Assembly: GCA_902768985.1 (NCBI GenBank)
Contig: CACXNA010000008.1
Coordinates: 62,001-126,000, forward strand
Length of the DNA stretch: 64,000 nucleotides
Direction: 5' to 3'
Source of the DNA: an uncultured Bacteroidia bacterium
GTDB lineage: Bacteria > Bacteroidota > Bacteroidia > Bacteroidales > UBA932
Shown here: in pieces, positions 53,934 through 63,752 of the stretch
Numbering within the stretch: the stretch's first letter is position 1
How the letters are laid out: each line of letters begins with the position of its first letter
Position numbers and translations under genes: made by a program
The notes under the pieces: generated by a model
Told to the model about the DNA's origin: nothing
Seen by the model: the letters and a program-made list of their open reading frames with translations, nothing else
Databases searched by the model: none

Positions 53934-53941
53934 TAACTTTA
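53934..53941 (+). promoter_or_regulatory. Possible -7 box TAACTTTA for the thioredoxin-like lipoprotein operon
   Basis: TAACTTTA has one mismatch to TAnnTTTG and lies 10 bases before the ATG of the next gene. It is weaker than the other boxes in the window. Confidence 0.35.
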
Positions 53942-53951
53942 TGGCTTGGCA

Positions 53952-54920
53952 ATGAAAAGGTCTGGATTCATATCGCTGCTGCTGGCGGCTGCGCTGCTGG
54001 CGGGCTGCCGGGGCGGCGGACAGCCGCAGGAGGGCGCTGCGCCGCAGCTGCGCCCGTTCCCGTATCCCGAGGTGCCGGCGGTATACACCGACCCCGAGGT
54101 GCGGAAGGACTGGGTCCTGGACCATTTCTGGGACGCCTTCCTGGCCGGCGACGGCCCCTGCGACACGAGCGCCGTGCTGGGGGTGCGCCATTCCGACGTG
54201 GAGGGCCAGGTGGCGCTGTTCGCCCAGCAGCTGGAGCAGCTGCCGCTGCCGGAGGCGCAGCGCAAGATGCGCCATTTCTTCGAGCAGGTCGAGAAGCGCC
54301 AGGCGGCCGACACGGCCTCGCACGTCTACCTGCTGATGGAGGAGATCGTGACCCGTTACCTCTACGATCCCAATTCCCCCGTGCGCAACGAGGATCTGTA
54401 TCTTCCTTACGTTGAGGGGCTTGCCAAGTCGCGTTTCACGCGGGACGCCGCCCGTCCGGGCTATGTGTACCAGGCGCAGATGTGCGCCCTTGCGCCCGTG
54501 GGCAGCGTGGCGCCGGACTTCCGTTTCACGGACGCCCGCGGCCGCACCCGCCACCTGCGCGACGTGAAGGCAAACACGACCCTGCTCTTCTTCAGCAACC
54601 CCGGCTGCTACGCCTGCCGGGACATCATCGAGCGGGTGACCGCGATCCCCGGCATCGACGGGCGCATCGCCAGCGGCGACTTCGCCGTGGTCAATGTTTA
54701 TATTGACGAAGACCTCGATGCCTGGCGCGCCTACGAACCCAACTACCCGCGCAACTGGTACTGCGGCTACGAGCCCGACGGCCAGGTGCGCTCCGACCGG
54801 ATCTACAACGTCCGGGCGATTCCGTCGCTGTACCTCCTCGGCGAGGGGCAGCGCATCCTGATGAAAGACGCCCCCGTGGAGCGGGTCGTCGCATGGCTGC
54901 AGAACCAACAAAATCAATAA
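53952..54920 (+). CDS. Thioredoxin-like lipoprotein (DUF5106-like N-terminus)
   Basis: The 322 residues start with a lipoprotein signal (ALLAGC, Cys19). Residues 35-170 form a helical domain resembling DUF5106. Residues 180-320 look like a TlpA/thioredoxin fold with the redox motif Cys-Tyr-Ala-Cys in SNPGCYACRDII and the cis-Pro region RAIPSLYLL. A periplasmic thiol-disulfide role is likely; the partner is unknown. The ATG is chosen over a TTG two codons upstream. galM follows after four bases. Confidence 0.82.
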   Translation: MKRSGFISLLLAAALLAGCRGGGQPQEGAAPQLRPFPYPEVPAVYTDPEVRKDWVLDHFWDAFLAGDGPCDTSAVLGVRHSDVEGQVALFAQQLEQLPLPEAQRKMRHFFEQVEKRQAADTASHVYLLMEEIVTRYLYDPNSPVRNEDLYLPYVEGLAKSRFTRDAARPGYVYQAQMCALAPVGSVAPDFRFTDARGRTRHLRDVKANTTLLFFSNPGCYACRDIIERVTAIPGIDGRIASGDFAVVNVYIDEDLDAWRAYEPNYPRNWYCGYEPDGQVRSDRIYNVRAIPSLYLLGEGQRILMKDAPVERVVAWLQNQQNQ

Positions 54921-54924
54921 CAAT

Positions 54925-55971
54925 ATGGCTATCAACAGAAAACTTTGGGGCAGGACCCCTGATGGCAAGGCCATCTACAAGTACACCCTGACCAACGCCA
55001 GCGGCGCCTCCGTGGTGCTCGGCAGCGTGGGCGCCGCGATCGTGAGCGTCAACGTCCCGGACAAGAACGGCAAGCTCGGCGACGTGGCCCTCGGCTACGG
55101 CAAGGCGGAGCAGTATTTCAACGACGGCCCGTACCTGGGCAAGTGCCCGGGCCGCTTCGCCAACCGCATCGCCAAAGGCAAGTTCACCCTCGACGGCAAG
55201 ATTTATACGCTCCCGATCAACAACGGCCCCAACCACCTGCACGGCGGCCCCGGCGGCTTCTCCGAGCAGGTCTGGGATTCCCGCAAGCGCAAGGGCGGCG
55301 TGGAGTTCAAGTACGTTTCCGCCGACGGCGAAATGGGCTATCCCGGCCAGGTGGTCGTCGTGGCGCGCTATGAGTGGAGCGAGGAGAACGAGCTCCGCAT
55401 CACCTTCAGCGCCAAGTCCGACAAGAAGACGGTCATCAACCTGACGAACCACGCCTACTTCAACCTCAACTGCGGCGGTTCCATCCTGCGCCAGTTCCTG
55501 AAGCTGAACTGCTCCGAGTACCTTCCGACCGACCCGGGTCTCATCCCGCTGGGCGAGCCGGAGGCGGTGGCGGGCACCCCGATGGACTTCCTGAACGGCA
55601 AGACCCTCGGCCGCGACATCAAGAAGGACTTCCCGGCCCTGAACTACGGCAAGGGCTACGACGCCTGCTTCGTGATCGACGGCTACCGCAAGGGCCAGCT
55701 CCAGGAGGCGGCCGAGCTGTGGTCCAACCGCAGCGGCCGCACGCTCAAGGTCTACACGACCCAGCCGGGCCTCCAGGTTTACACCGGCAACTGGCTCGGT
55801 GGCTGCCCTGTTGGCAAGCGTGGCCGCATCTACCATGACTACGAGGGCGTGGCCCTGGAGGCCCAGCACCTTCCGGACAGCCCCAACCAGCCGGCCTACC
55901 CGACCACGGTCCTGCAGCCCGGCAAGATCTACCACGAAGCCATCATCTTTGCATTCGGAGTCAAGAAATAA
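54925..55971 (+). CDS. galM: Aldose 1-epimerase (mutarotase)
   Basis: GalM interconverts alpha and beta anomers of galactose and other aldoses. The 348 residues contain [10 protein letters not shown], the catalytic His in [10 protein letters not shown] and the catalytic Glu in [11 protein letters not shown], all in the usual order. It has no signal peptide. Its last base overlaps the thyA start (TAATG), so it is cotranscribed with thyA and folA, which looks like operon convenience and not shared function. Confidence 0.95.
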   Translation: MAINRKLWGRTPDGKAIYKYTLTNASGASVVLGSVGAAIVSVNVPDKNGKLGDVALGYGKAEQYFNDGPYLGKCPGRFANRIAKGKFTLDGKIYTLPINNGPNHLHGGPGGFSEQVWDSRKRKGGVEFKYVSADGEMGYPGQVVVVARYEWSEENELRITFSAKSDKKTVINLTNHAYFNLNCGGSILRQFLKLNCSEYLPTDPGLIPLGEPEAVAGTPMDFLNGKTLGRDIKKDFPALNYGKGYDACFVIDGYRKGQLQEAAELWSNRSGRTLKVYTTQPGLQVYTGNWLGGCPVGKRGRIYHDYEGVALEAQHLPDSPNQPAYPTTVLQPGKIYHEAIIFAFGVKK

Positions 55972-56765
55972 TGAAGCAATACCTCGACCTCCTGCAGGAA
56001 ATCATGGACCACGGCGTGGTGAAGCACGACCGCACCGGGGTGGGCACGAAGAGCATCTTCGGCCACCAGATGCGGTTTGACCTCTCGCAGGGCTTCCCGT
56101 TGCTGACCACCAAGAAGGTCCACCTCAAGTCCATCATCTACGAGCTGCTCTGGTTCATCGCCGGCGACACCAACATCAAGTACCTCAAGGACCACGGCGT
56201 GTCCATCTGGGACGAGTGGGCCGACGAGAACGGCGACTTGGGCCCTGTCTACGGGCACCAGTGGCGCAGCTGGCCCGCCCCCGACGGGCGCGCCATCGAC
56301 CAGCTCTCGCAGGTGATCGACACCATCAAACGGAATCCGGATTCCCGGCGGATGCTCGTGTCCGCCTGGAATCCCGCCGAGGTGGACAAGATGGCCCTGC
56401 CGCCCTGCCACTGCCTGTTCCAGTTCTACGTGGCGGACGGCAAGCTCTCCTGCCAGCTCTACCAGCGCAGCGCCGACACCTTCCTCGGCGTGCCCTTCAA
56501 CATCGCGTCCTACGCCCTGCTGACGATGATGATCGCCCAGAGCTGCGGCCTGCAGCCCGGCGACTTCGTCCACACCACGGGCGACACGCACATCTACCTC
56601 AACCACTTCGACCAGGTGCGCGAGCAGCTCTCCCGGGAGCCGCGTGCGCTGCCGGTGATGAAGCTCAACCCGGACGTGAAGAGCGTGTTCGACTTCACCT
56701 ACGAGGACTTCACCCTGGAGGGTTACGACCCCTGGCCGGCGATCAAGGCTCCGGTGGCGGTATGA
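55971..56765 (+). CDS. thyA: Thymidylate synthase
   Basis: ThyA methylates dUMP to dTMP with methylene-tetrahydrofolate. The 264 residues equal the length of the E. coli enzyme. The catalytic cysteine lies in [12 protein letters not shown], the dUMP-binding arginines in [11 protein letters not shown] and [18 protein letters not shown], and the C-terminus ends KAPVAV as usual. It overlaps folA by four bases (ATGA), the common thyA-folA pairing that recycles dihydrofolate. Confidence 0.98.
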   Translation: MKQYLDLLQEIMDHGVVKHDRTGVGTKSIFGHQMRFDLSQGFPLLTTKKVHLKSIIYELLWFIAGDTNIKYLKDHGVSIWDEWADENGDLGPVYGHQWRSWPAPDGRAIDQLSQVIDTIKRNPDSRRMLVSAWNPAEVDKMALPPCHCLFQFYVADGKLSCQLYQRSADTFLGVPFNIASYALLTMMIAQSCGLQPGDFVHTTGDTHIYLNHFDQVREQLSREPRALPVMKLNPDVKSVFDFTYEDFTLEGYDPWPAIKAPVAV

Positions 56766-57250
56766 TGGAGAAGTGCATGATTGTGGCGATGGGCGAGGAC
56801 CGCGCCATCGGCCGGGGCGGGACGATGCCCTGGCACCTGAAGGGGGACCTGCAGTATTTCAAGCGGGTCACGATGGGCTGCCCCGTGATCATGGGGCGGA
56901 CGACCTTCGAGTCCATCGGGCGTCCGCTGCCCGGCCGCACCAACATCGTGCTCACGCGCCGTCCGGAGCCCATTCCGGGCACGGTTTGCGTGGACTCGAT
57001 GGAGGCGGCGTATGCCGCCGCGGGCGACGTGCCGCGGGTGTTCGTGATCGGCGGCGCGTCGGTCTACAAAGCGGCCATCGACACGATGGACCGCTTGTTT
57101 GTCACGCACATACGGACGACAATTCCGGACGCGGATGCGCATTTTCCGGAAATTAATACCGATATTTGGACCGTCGAGGCGCGCTCGGGTCTCCTGAAGG
57201 ATCCCGACTCCGGCCTCGAGTACGAATTCGTCACCTACATTAGAAAGTAG
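56762..57250 (+). CDS. folA: Dihydrofolate reductase
   Basis: FolA reduces dihydrofolate made by ThyA. The 162 residues start at the ATG within the thyA stop region. The motifs [19 protein letters not shown] with the active-site Asp, [20 protein letters not shown] and FVIGGASVY are intact. The far upstream in-frame sequence is antisense-like read-through of thyA in another frame and is not part of the gene. Confidence 0.97.
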   Translation: MMEKCMIVAMGEDRAIGRGGTMPWHLKGDLQYFKRVTMGCPVIMGRTTFESIGRPLPGRTNIVLTRRPEPIPGTVCVDSMEAAYAAAGDVPRVFVIGGASVYKAAIDTMDRLFVTHIRTTIPDADAHFPEINTDIWTVEARSGLLKDPDSGLEYEFVTYIRK

Positions 57251-57253
57251 GAG

Positions 57254-57347
57254 ATGCCGGATCACGTCCGGCATGACTACCAGTCATTCCGGGCAGTTTT
57301 TTAGTCATTCCGGGCAAAGTATAGTCATTCCGGGCTTGACCCGGAAT
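57254..57347. repeat. Cluster of REP-like repeats downstream of folA
   Basis: A hairpin ATGCCGGA-N5-TCCGGCAT (57254-57274) is followed by three direct copies of AGTCATTCCGGGC (57282-57294, 57303-57315, 57323-57335). The last copy forms a hairpin ATTCCGGG-CTTGA-CCCGGAAT (57327-57347). The layout resembles dispersed bacterial palindromic repeats and not CRISPR. Confidence 0.65.
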
Positions 57348-57365
57348 CTGGTAAGTTAGTAGAAG

Positions 57366-58727
57366 ATGGCAGGCAAACGCGAAAAATTCGGCGGCCGGCT
57401 GGCCGTGATCCTGGCAATGGCGGGTTCCGCCATCGGGCTGGGCAATATCTGGCGCTTTCCCTACATGGTGGGGGAGCACGGCGGCGCCGCGTTCGTCTTC
57501 GTCTACATCCTCGCCACGATCCTCATTTCGCTCCCCGTCTTCCTCGCCGAGGTCATGATCGGGCGCCGCAGCCACACCAACGCCCGCGACGCCTTCGCGC
57601 GCCTGTCGCGCCACCATCCCTTCTGGAAGGCCGCCGGCTACCTGACCATCCTGATCCCGACGCTGATCGCCAGCTACTACAGCGTGATCGGCGGCTGGTC
57701 GGTCGAGTACTTCGTCAAGTCCTGCGGAATGACCTTCGTGAAAACGGCACCGGAGGAGGTCAGTGGCCTGTTTGCGCCGTTCGTCTCGTCCGCCTGGACC
57801 CCCGTCGTGATGCACCTGGTCTTCCTGACCGCGTGCGTGGGCGTTGTGGCCGGCGGGGTGAAGTCCGGCATCGAGAAATTCAGCAAGGTGTCCCTGCCGG
57901 TCCTCTTCGTGCTGATCATCTTCATCCTGGGCTATTCGGTCGCCCTGCCGGGGGCCGGCGCGGGCGTGCGCTACCTGCTGCACCCCGACTGGAGCGAGCT
58001 CACGCCGCGCACCTTCGCGTACGCGATGGGGCAGAGCTTCTTCTCGCTGTCGCTCGGAATGGGGGCCATCATCACCTACGGCTCGTACGTGAGCAAACGG
58101 GAGAATATCCTCGTCACGAGCTCCGGCACGGCGGTCTCTGACCTGCTGTTCGCCATCCTGGCCGGCTTCGCCATCATGCCGGCGGTCTTCGCCGCCGGGA
58201 TTGAGCCGGGCGCCGGCCCGGGCCTCATTTTCCAGACCGTTCCCTACGTCTTCTCGAAGATGGCCGCCGACCTGCCCGTGCTGAGCGGGGCCGTGTCCAT
58301 CATCTTCTTCCTGGCTATCATCGTGGCGGCGATGACCTCGCTGATCTCGCTCGTGGAGGTGGGCGTGTCGTTCCTGATGGAGCGCAAGGGGCTTTCGCGC
58401 GGCCGCGCCTGCCTGGTGGTGTTCGCCATCTGCGGCACGCTCGGTACGCTCTGCTCGCTGTCTTTCGGACCGCTCGCAAACGCGACGGTGGCGGGGATGA
58501 GCATCTTCGACCTGCTCGACTGGGTGTGCTCCAACATCCTGCTGCTGGTGATGGCGCTGCTGGCCGTGATCTTCGTCGGCTGGATTCTGCCCAAGCGGGT
58601 CGTGCGGGACGAGTTCACCAACGGCGGGAGCGTCAACGGACGGGTTTTCCCGGTGGTTTATTTCCTGATCAAGTGGGTGGCGCCGATCGCGGTCGTCATC
58701 ATCTTCTTTACCAATTTCATCTTGTAA
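57366..58727 (+). CDS. Sodium-dependent symporter of the NSS/SNF family, paralogue 1
   Basis: The 453 residues form a LeuT-fold carrier with about eleven transmembrane segments. TM1 carries the family signature GSAIGLGNIWRFPYMVGEHG; other landmarks are SYYSVIGGWSVEY and GQSFFSLSLGMGAIITYGSY. Bacterial relatives take up amino acids such as tryptophan, leucine or tyrosine with sodium; the substrate here is not predictable. No promoter box is evident between the REP cluster and the gene. The second paralogue follows without a gap. Confidence 0.93.
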   Translation: MAGKREKFGGRLAVILAMAGSAIGLGNIWRFPYMVGEHGGAAFVFVYILATILISLPVFLAEVMIGRRSHTNARDAFARLSRHHPFWKAAGYLTILIPTLIASYYSVIGGWSVEYFVKSCGMTFVKTAPEEVSGLFAPFVSSAWTPVVMHLVFLTACVGVVAGGVKSGIEKFSKVSLPVLFVLIIFILGYSVALPGAGAGVRYLLHPDWSELTPRTFAYAMGQSFFSLSLGMGAIITYGSYVSKRENILVTSSGTAVSDLLFAILAGFAIMPAVFAAGIEPGAGPGLIFQTVPYVFSKMAADLPVLSGAVSIIFFLAIIVAAMTSLISLVEVGVSFLMERKGLSRGRACLVVFAICGTLGTLCSLSFGPLANATVAGMSIFDLLDWVCSNILLLVMALLAVIFVGWILPKRVVRDEFTNGGSVNGRVFPVVYFLIKWVAPIAVVIIFFTNFIL

Positions 58728-60092
58728 ATGGAGCGGCGGCGCGAATTGTTCGGCGGCCGCAGCGCGGCCATCTTCGCCCTGGCGGGCTCCGCCATCGGCC
58801 TGGGCAACATCTGGCGTTTCCCCTACATGGTGGGCCAGACGGGCGGCGCGGCCTTCATCATCATCTACCTGGTCTGCTGCCTGCTGCTTTCGCTGCCGAT
58901 CTTCCTGGCGGAAGCCATCATCGGCCACCGCACGCAGGCGGGCACCTTCGGCGCCATGGAGCAGCTCGCGCCCGGCACGAAATGGAAGTGGCTGGGCTTG
59001 TTGACGGTGGTGTCCCCATTGATTATCCTTTCTTATTATAGCGTCGTGGGCGGCTGGTCCATCGGCTACCTCTGGCAGGCACTGACACGCGGCTTCCACG
59101 CCGCCGAGCTGGGCTCGGTGAGCTCCGCTTTCGGCGAGTTTGTTTCCAGCCCCGGCCGCGCGCTGTTCTGCCACACGCTTTTCCTGGGCGGCTGCGCGGC
59201 CATCGTCTCCGCGGGCGTGAAGTCCGGCATCGAGCGATTCAACAAGTTCTCCATGCCGCTGCTTTTTGTGCTGATCGTGGTCATCATGATCTATGCCCTG
59301 ATGCTGCCGGGTTCTTCCGCCGGGGTGGAGTATCTGGTGAAGCCGGATTTCAGCAAGATTACGCCCTCGGGCGTGGCCGCCGCCATGGGCCAGAGCTTCT
59401 TCTCGCTCTCGCTGGGCGTGGGGACCATTCTGACGTATAGTTCATACATTCACAGCAAAGAAAACATACTTGTTACGGGCTTGGGGACGGTCGGATTCGA
59501 CCTGCTCTTCGCCATGATCGCCGGCTTCGCCATCATGCCCGCGGTCTTCGCCGCCGGCATTGAGCCGGGCGCCGGCCCGGGGCTCATTTTCGAGACCCTG
59601 CCCTATATTTTTGCGAATATGGGCGCCTCGGCCCCCTGGCTGAGCGCCGTGGTGGCCGTACTCTTCTTTGTAACAATTGTGTTCGCGGCCTTTACCTCCG
59701 CCATTTCGATGTTCGAGGTGGGTGTGGCCTACCTCGTCGAGCAGCGGGGTATGACGCGGCACCGCGCCACGCTGCTTATTTTCCTCGGCACCTGGATCCT
59801 CGGCGCGCTCTGCTCGTTGTCCTTCGGCCCGCTGGCCGAGCTCAAACTCTTCGGCCTGTCCATCTTCAGCTTCTGCGACATGCTGACCTCCAACTTCCTG
59901 ATGACCTTCGGCGGCCTGCTCTTCGTGCTCTTCGTGGGCTGGAAGATGGACCGGAAGGTTGTTCGCGACGAGTTCACCTGCGGCGGCACCGCCCGCTTCA
60001 ACGGCGCCGTCTTCGACGCCTTCTGGTTCCTGCTGCGCTACATCGCCCCGCCCGCAATCGTCATCATCTTCCTAACGAATTTCTTTGTATAG
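58728..60092 (+). CDS. Sodium-dependent symporter of the NSS/SNF family, paralogue 2
   Basis: The 454 residues share the TM1 signature GSAIGLGNIWRFPYMVG, SYYSVVGGWSIGYLW and GQSFFSLSLGVGTILTYSSY with paralogue 1, and also end in a VVIIF-type membrane segment. The start codon directly follows the stop of paralogue 1, so the two are cotranscribed. Separate carriers with different substrates are more likely than a heterodimer, because the family works as single-chain transporters. Confidence 0.93.
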   Translation: MERRRELFGGRSAAIFALAGSAIGLGNIWRFPYMVGQTGGAAFIIIYLVCCLLLSLPIFLAEAIIGHRTQAGTFGAMEQLAPGTKWKWLGLLTVVSPLIILSYYSVVGGWSIGYLWQALTRGFHAAELGSVSSAFGEFVSSPGRALFCHTLFLGGCAAIVSAGVKSGIERFNKFSMPLLFVLIVVIMIYALMLPGSSAGVEYLVKPDFSKITPSGVAAAMGQSFFSLSLGVGTILTYSSYIHSKENILVTGLGTVGFDLLFAMIAGFAIMPAVFAAGIEPGAGPGLIFETLPYIFANMGASAPWLSAVVAVLFFVTIVFAAFTSAISMFEVGVAYLVEQRGMTRHRATLLIFLGTWILGALCSLSFGPLAELKLFGLSIFSFCDMLTSNFLMTFGGLLFVLFVGWKMDRKVVRDEFTCGGTARFNGAVFDAFWFLLRYIAPPAIVIIFLTNFFV

Positions 60093-60152
60093 TCCTTCCA
60101 GGCAGTTTTTCCGGAGAAATGCGTTATATTAGCAGACAATAACACAAAAACG

Positions 60153-60221
60153 ATGAAACGTATCTCAACCATAGTCATGTCCCTGAGCGCAATCCTTTTG
60201 CTGGCTTCCTTATCGAAATAA
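60153..60221 (+). CDS. Possible 22-residue hydrophobic peptide
   Basis: An ATG follows an A-rich leader (AACACAAAAACG) and encodes MKRISTIVMSLSAILLLA then SLSK and a TAA stop. It looks like a stand-alone signal peptide or single-pass micro-protein. TATATTAG at 60125-60132 may be a weak -7 box. It ends six bases before the next lipoprotein gene. It could be a leader peptide, a truncated gene remnant, or chance. Confidence 0.3.
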   Translation: MKRISTIVMSLSAILLLASLSK

Positions 60222-60227
60222 ACTTGT

Positions 60228-61067
60228 ATGAAAAGATATCTGATTATTCCCTTTTTGGCTGCGGCCCTGAGCTTGACCGCGTGCAAAAACTTTTTCCCGT
60301 CGCTGGACCCGACTCCGAGCGTCGACCCTGTCGAGACGATGACCGCGGAGGCCGCTTATGAGAAAGTCAAGGTGATGTTGGAGCCCTTCGCCCGCCGTGG
60401 CATCAGCCGGACCACGAATGTCGTTCCCGCTCAGGCCATGCTATACTACATCCCCTGGGGCCAGTCCCAGGCGGAGAGCGTCGTGGTGGTGAATTCGCCG
60501 ACCTGGGTGTTCTGCGTCGGCCCGGACGCCAACGCGAACGGGGAGAACGAGTGGATGTACGTGTACGTGAACGCCGCCAACGGCGAGTGGGGCGGCCAGA
60601 TCCTGAAGGGAGAGATCGTCGGGCTGACCTGGGATACCCTGCGCGAAAAGGACGAGCATCCGGACAACTTCACCCTCTTCCGGGCAGAAACGATTAACAG
60701 TGCCAGCGCGTCCAAATGGCTGGAGATCTCCGAAGGATCGCAAGAAATAGAAAAGGAGGGGCAGCACGCCTGGATCCGGCGCTACGACAGCGAAGCGGAA
60801 TTGAAGAAGGCATACAGCGGGAACATCGGGAGCTCCGCGGTCGACTGGGACACCCAGACGCTGCTGCTGGTGGCCGGTTTTGAATCGAGCCAGAACACGC
60901 CGTTCGACCTGACGTATGCCAAACAGGAAGACGGGAGTTACCAGATCAAGGTCTATCGCATCGCAAGCATAGCTACCGCCATTTTGTGGTGGACGCGCGC
61001 CATCGTCGTGGACAAACTGGCCCCCGACGCCACCGTCAAAGTCGAAACGCTCTACCTCGGGAAATAA
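60228..61067 (+). CDS. Lipoprotein of unknown function
   Basis: The 279 residues have a lipoprotein signal (LSLTAC, Cys19). The mature part shows an alpha/beta domain with WMYVYVNAANGEWGGQILKGE near 105-125 and a C-terminal beta-rich domain (TLLLVAGFESSQNTPFDLTYA), which faintly recalls PrcB-like C-terminal domains. I do not recognise the family with confidence. It converges on mutS with only two bases between the stop codons. Confidence 0.75.
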   Translation: MKRYLIIPFLAAALSLTACKNFFPSLDPTPSVDPVETMTAEAAYEKVKVMLEPFARRGISRTTNVVPAQAMLYYIPWGQSQAESVVVVNSPTWVFCVGPDANANGENEWMYVYVNAANGEWGGQILKGEIVGLTWDTLREKDEHPDNFTLFRAETINSASASKWLEISEGSQEIEKEGQHAWIRRYDSEAELKKAYSGNIGSSAVDWDTQTLLLVAGFESSQNTPFDLTYAKQEDGSYQIKVYRIASIATAILWWTRAIVVDKLAPDATVKVETLYLGK

Positions 61068-61069
61068 AC

Positions 61070-63661
61070 TTAGATTCCCAATTCACCCTTTAGCGCCCTG
61101 AGCAGGTCGAAGGCCTGCAGGGGCGTCATGTTGTTGAGGTCGGCGGCGGCGAGCTTGTCTTTGATGGCCGAGAGGGTGGGGTCGTCGAGCTGGAAGAAGG
61201 ACAGCTGGACGGAACCGTCGTCCTCCATCGCCATGGCGCTGGCGTGCTTCTCGCGCCGCTCCAGGTCGCGCAGGGTCCGCTCGGCGGACTCGATGACCTC
61301 GCGCGGCATGCCCGCGAGGCGCGCCACGTGGATACCGAAGCTGTGGGCCACGCCGCCGGGCTGGAGTTTCCGCAGGAAGATGACGTTCTTGCCCTCCTCC
61401 TTCACGGCGATGTGGTAGTTCTTGACGCGGGGATACTGCTCCTCGAGGTCGTTCAGCTCGTGGTAGTGCGTGGCGAAGAGGGTCTTGGCGCCCTTGCCGT
61501 TCTGGTGGATATATTCCACGAGGGCGCGGGCGATGGACATGCCGTCGTAGGTGGACGTACCGCGCCCGATCTCGTCCAGCAGCACCAGCGAACGGGCGCT
61601 GAGGTTGTGCATGATCATCGCGGTCTCCAGCATTTCTACCATGAAGGTGGACTCGCCGCGGGAGATGTTGTCCGTCGCGCCGACGCGCGTGAAAATCTTG
61701 TCGAAATAGCCGATGTGCGCCGCCGTGGCGGGCACGAAGGAGCCGATCTGCGCCATCAGCACGATGAGCGCGGTCTGGCGCAGCAGGGCCGATTTACCGG
61801 CCATATTGGGGCCGGTCAGGATGATGATCTGCTCGCCCTTGCTGTCCAACCGGATGTCGTTGGGGACGTATTCTTCGCCCGCGGGCATCAGCGTCTCGAT
61901 GACGGGATGCCGCCCGGCCGTGATGTCCAGCACATTGCCTTTGTCCATCTCCGGCCGGCAGTAATTGCGGTCGATGGCCTGTTGCGCGAAGCCCTGCAGG
62001 ACGTCGAGGCGGGAGAGGATGCGGCAGTTCTCCTGGATGTGGCGGATGGCCTTCTGGACCTCGGCGACGAGCTCGCCGTACAGGCGGCTCTCGATCTCGT
62101 AGATGGCGGCTTCCGCGCCGAGGATCTTCTCCTCGTATTCCTTCAACTCGGGGGTGATGTAACGCTCAGCGTTGACCAGGGTCTGCTTGCGGATCCACTC
62201 CGGCGGGACCTTGTCGCGGAAGGTATTGCGCACTTCGATGTAATAACCGAAGACGTTGTTGTAGCTGATTTTCAGCGAGCCGATGCCCGTGCGCTCGCTC
62301 TCGCGCGCCTGCATCTGGAGGAGGTAGTCCTTGCCGCCGCGCGAGATGTCGCGCAGCTCGTCCAGCTGCTTGTCCACGCCGGCGGCGATCACGTCGCCCT
62401 TGCCCAGCTGGGAGGCCTCTTCCGCGAGGGTGGAGGTGATGCGGCCGAGCAGCTTGTCGGTGTCGTGCAGGCCTTTGATGAGCTTGTCGAGGGCCGCGCA
62501 GCCCGTGTCGGCGCAGCGCTCCCGGATGGGGGTCATGCGGCTCAGCGAGCGGCCGAGCTGGCGCACCTCGCGCGGGAGGATCTTGCCCGTGGCGGCCCGG
62601 GAAATGATGCGCTCCAGGTCGCCCACCTCGCCCAGGTCGCCCTGGAGCTCGGCGAGCAGCTCCTCGTTGTCGTGCAGCAGCTGCACCACGTCGTAGCGCG
62701 CATTCAGCTCGCCCAGGTCCATGACCGGCATGGCGAGCCACTGGCGCAGCAGGCGCGCGCCCATCGGGGTGCAGCAGCGGTCGATCACGTCCACGAGGCT
62801 CACGCCCTCGCGTCCGGCGTTGCTTTGGAAGATTTCGAGGTTGCGGAAAGTGAACTTGTCCATCCAGACGAACTTCTCCTCGTCGATGCGTCCGATCGAG
62901 CAGATGTTCCCCAGGCCCGCGTGCTGCGTCTGCTCGAGATAGACCAGCAGGGCGCCGGCCGAGCAGATGGCGAGCGGGAAGCCGTCGATGGCGAAGCCTT
63001 TCAGGCTCTGCACCCTGAGCTGCTTGCAAAGCCGCTCCACGGCGGCGTCCTGCACGAATGCCCACTCGTCGAGGCCGGTGGCGTAGTAGTCGCCATAGCG
63101 CTCCTTGACGGCGCGCAGCAGCTCGCGCTGGACCACCAGCTCGCGCGGCTGGAGCGAGGCCAGCAGCGTGCCGATGTAGTCGAGCGAACCCTGGGCCACC
63201 TGGAAAGTGCCCGTGGACACGTCCAGGAAGGCGGCGCCGCAGCTCTGCCCCTCGAAGGTCAGGCCCGCGAGGTAGTTGTGTTCCTTCTGGTCCAGCATGC
63301 CTTCTCCGAAGGCGATGCCGGGGGTGAGGATCTCCGTGATGCCGCGCTTGACGAGCTTGTTCTTGACAAGCGCGGGATCCTCCAGCTGGTCGCAGATGGC
63401 CACCTTGTATCCGTTGCGCACGAGCTTCTGCAGATAGCCTTCGATGGCGTGGTGCGGGAAGCCGGCCATCGGGGTGTCGCCCTTCTCGCCGTTGGAGCGG
63501 CGCGTGAGCACCAGGCCGAGCACCTTGCTGGCCAGGACGGCGTCGTCGGAGTAGGTCTCGTAGAAGTCGCCGACGCGGTAGAGCAGGAGTGCTTCGGGGT
63601 GTTGCGCCTTGATGCTGAAGTATTGTTTCAGCATCGGAGTATCTTCACCTTTTTTTGACAT
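61070..63661 (-). CDS. mutS: DNA mismatch repair ATPase MutS
   Basis: MutS recognises mismatches and starts repair with MutL. The 863 residues begin MSKKGEDTPMLKQYF. The mismatch-probing Phe33-x-Glu35 lies in RVGDFYETYSDDA. The ATPase domain has Walker A GPNMAGKSALLRQ near 615 and the downstream DEIGRGTSTYDG and FATHYHEL motifs. A short linker and a C-terminal tetramer segment close the protein. An in-frame extension of about 113 codons upstream crosses the promoter and is rejected. Confidence 0.97.
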   Translation of the reverse strand: MSKKGEDTPMLKQYFSIKAQHPEALLLYRVGDFYETYSDDAVLASKVLGLVLTRRSNGEKGDTPMAGFPHHAIEGYLQKLVRNGYKVAICDQLEDPALVKNKLVKRGITEILTPGIAFGEGMLDQKEHNYLAGLTFEGQSCGAAFLDVSTGTFQVAQGSLDYIGTLLASLQPRELVVQRELLRAVKERYGDYYATGLDEWAFVQDAAVERLCKQLRVQSLKGFAIDGFPLAICSAGALLVYLEQTQHAGLGNICSIGRIDEEKFVWMDKFTFRNLEIFQSNAGREGVSLVDVIDRCCTPMGARLLRQWLAMPVMDLGELNARYDVVQLLHDNEELLAELQGDLGEVGDLERIISRAATGKILPREVRQLGRSLSRMTPIRERCADTGCAALDKLIKGLHDTDKLLGRITSTLAEEASQLGKGDVIAAGVDKQLDELRDISRGGKDYLLQMQARESERTGIGSLKISYNNVFGYYIEVRNTFRDKVPPEWIRKQTLVNAERYITPELKEYEEKILGAEAAIYEIESRLYGELVAEVQKAIRHIQENCRILSRLDVLQGFAQQAIDRNYCRPEMDKGNVLDITAGRHPVIETLMPAGEEYVPNDIRLDSKGEQIIILTGPNMAGKSALLRQTALIVLMAQIGSFVPATAAHIGYFDKIFTRVGATDNISRGESTFMVEMLETAMIMHNLSARSLVLLDEIGRGTSTYDGMSIARALVEYIHQNGKGAKTLFATHYHELNDLEEQYPRVKNYHIAVKEEGKNVIFLRKLQPGGVAHSFGIHVARLAGMPREVIESAERTLRDLERREKHASAMAMEDDGSVQLSFFQLDDPTLSAIKDKLAAADLNNMTPLQAFDLLRALKGELGI

Positions 63662-63678
63662 GATTTTTAAAGGAGATA

Positions 63679-63686
63679 CAAATGTA
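63679..63686 (-). promoter_or_regulatory. -7 box TACATTTG for mutS
   Basis: The minus strand reads TACATTTG, 17 bases before the mutS ATG. A TTG-type -33 is present at 25 bases, a little far. Confidence 0.6.
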
Positions 63687-63752
63687 CAAAAAAATGCCGT
63701 GAATTCGAAAGCAATTCCCGGAGGGGGCCGGAGGGAGAGCCGATAAAAGATA

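Noticed and set aside
56216-56761. Long N-terminal extension of the folA reading frame
   Set aside because: It is an out-of-frame reading of thyA; DHFR has a complete 162-residue form from the ATG at 56762.
57282-57335. Possible CRISPR array from three short direct repeats
   Set aside because: Units are only 13 bases with 7-8 base spacers that are not unique long sequences, there is no leader and no cas gene. A REP-like cluster explains it better.
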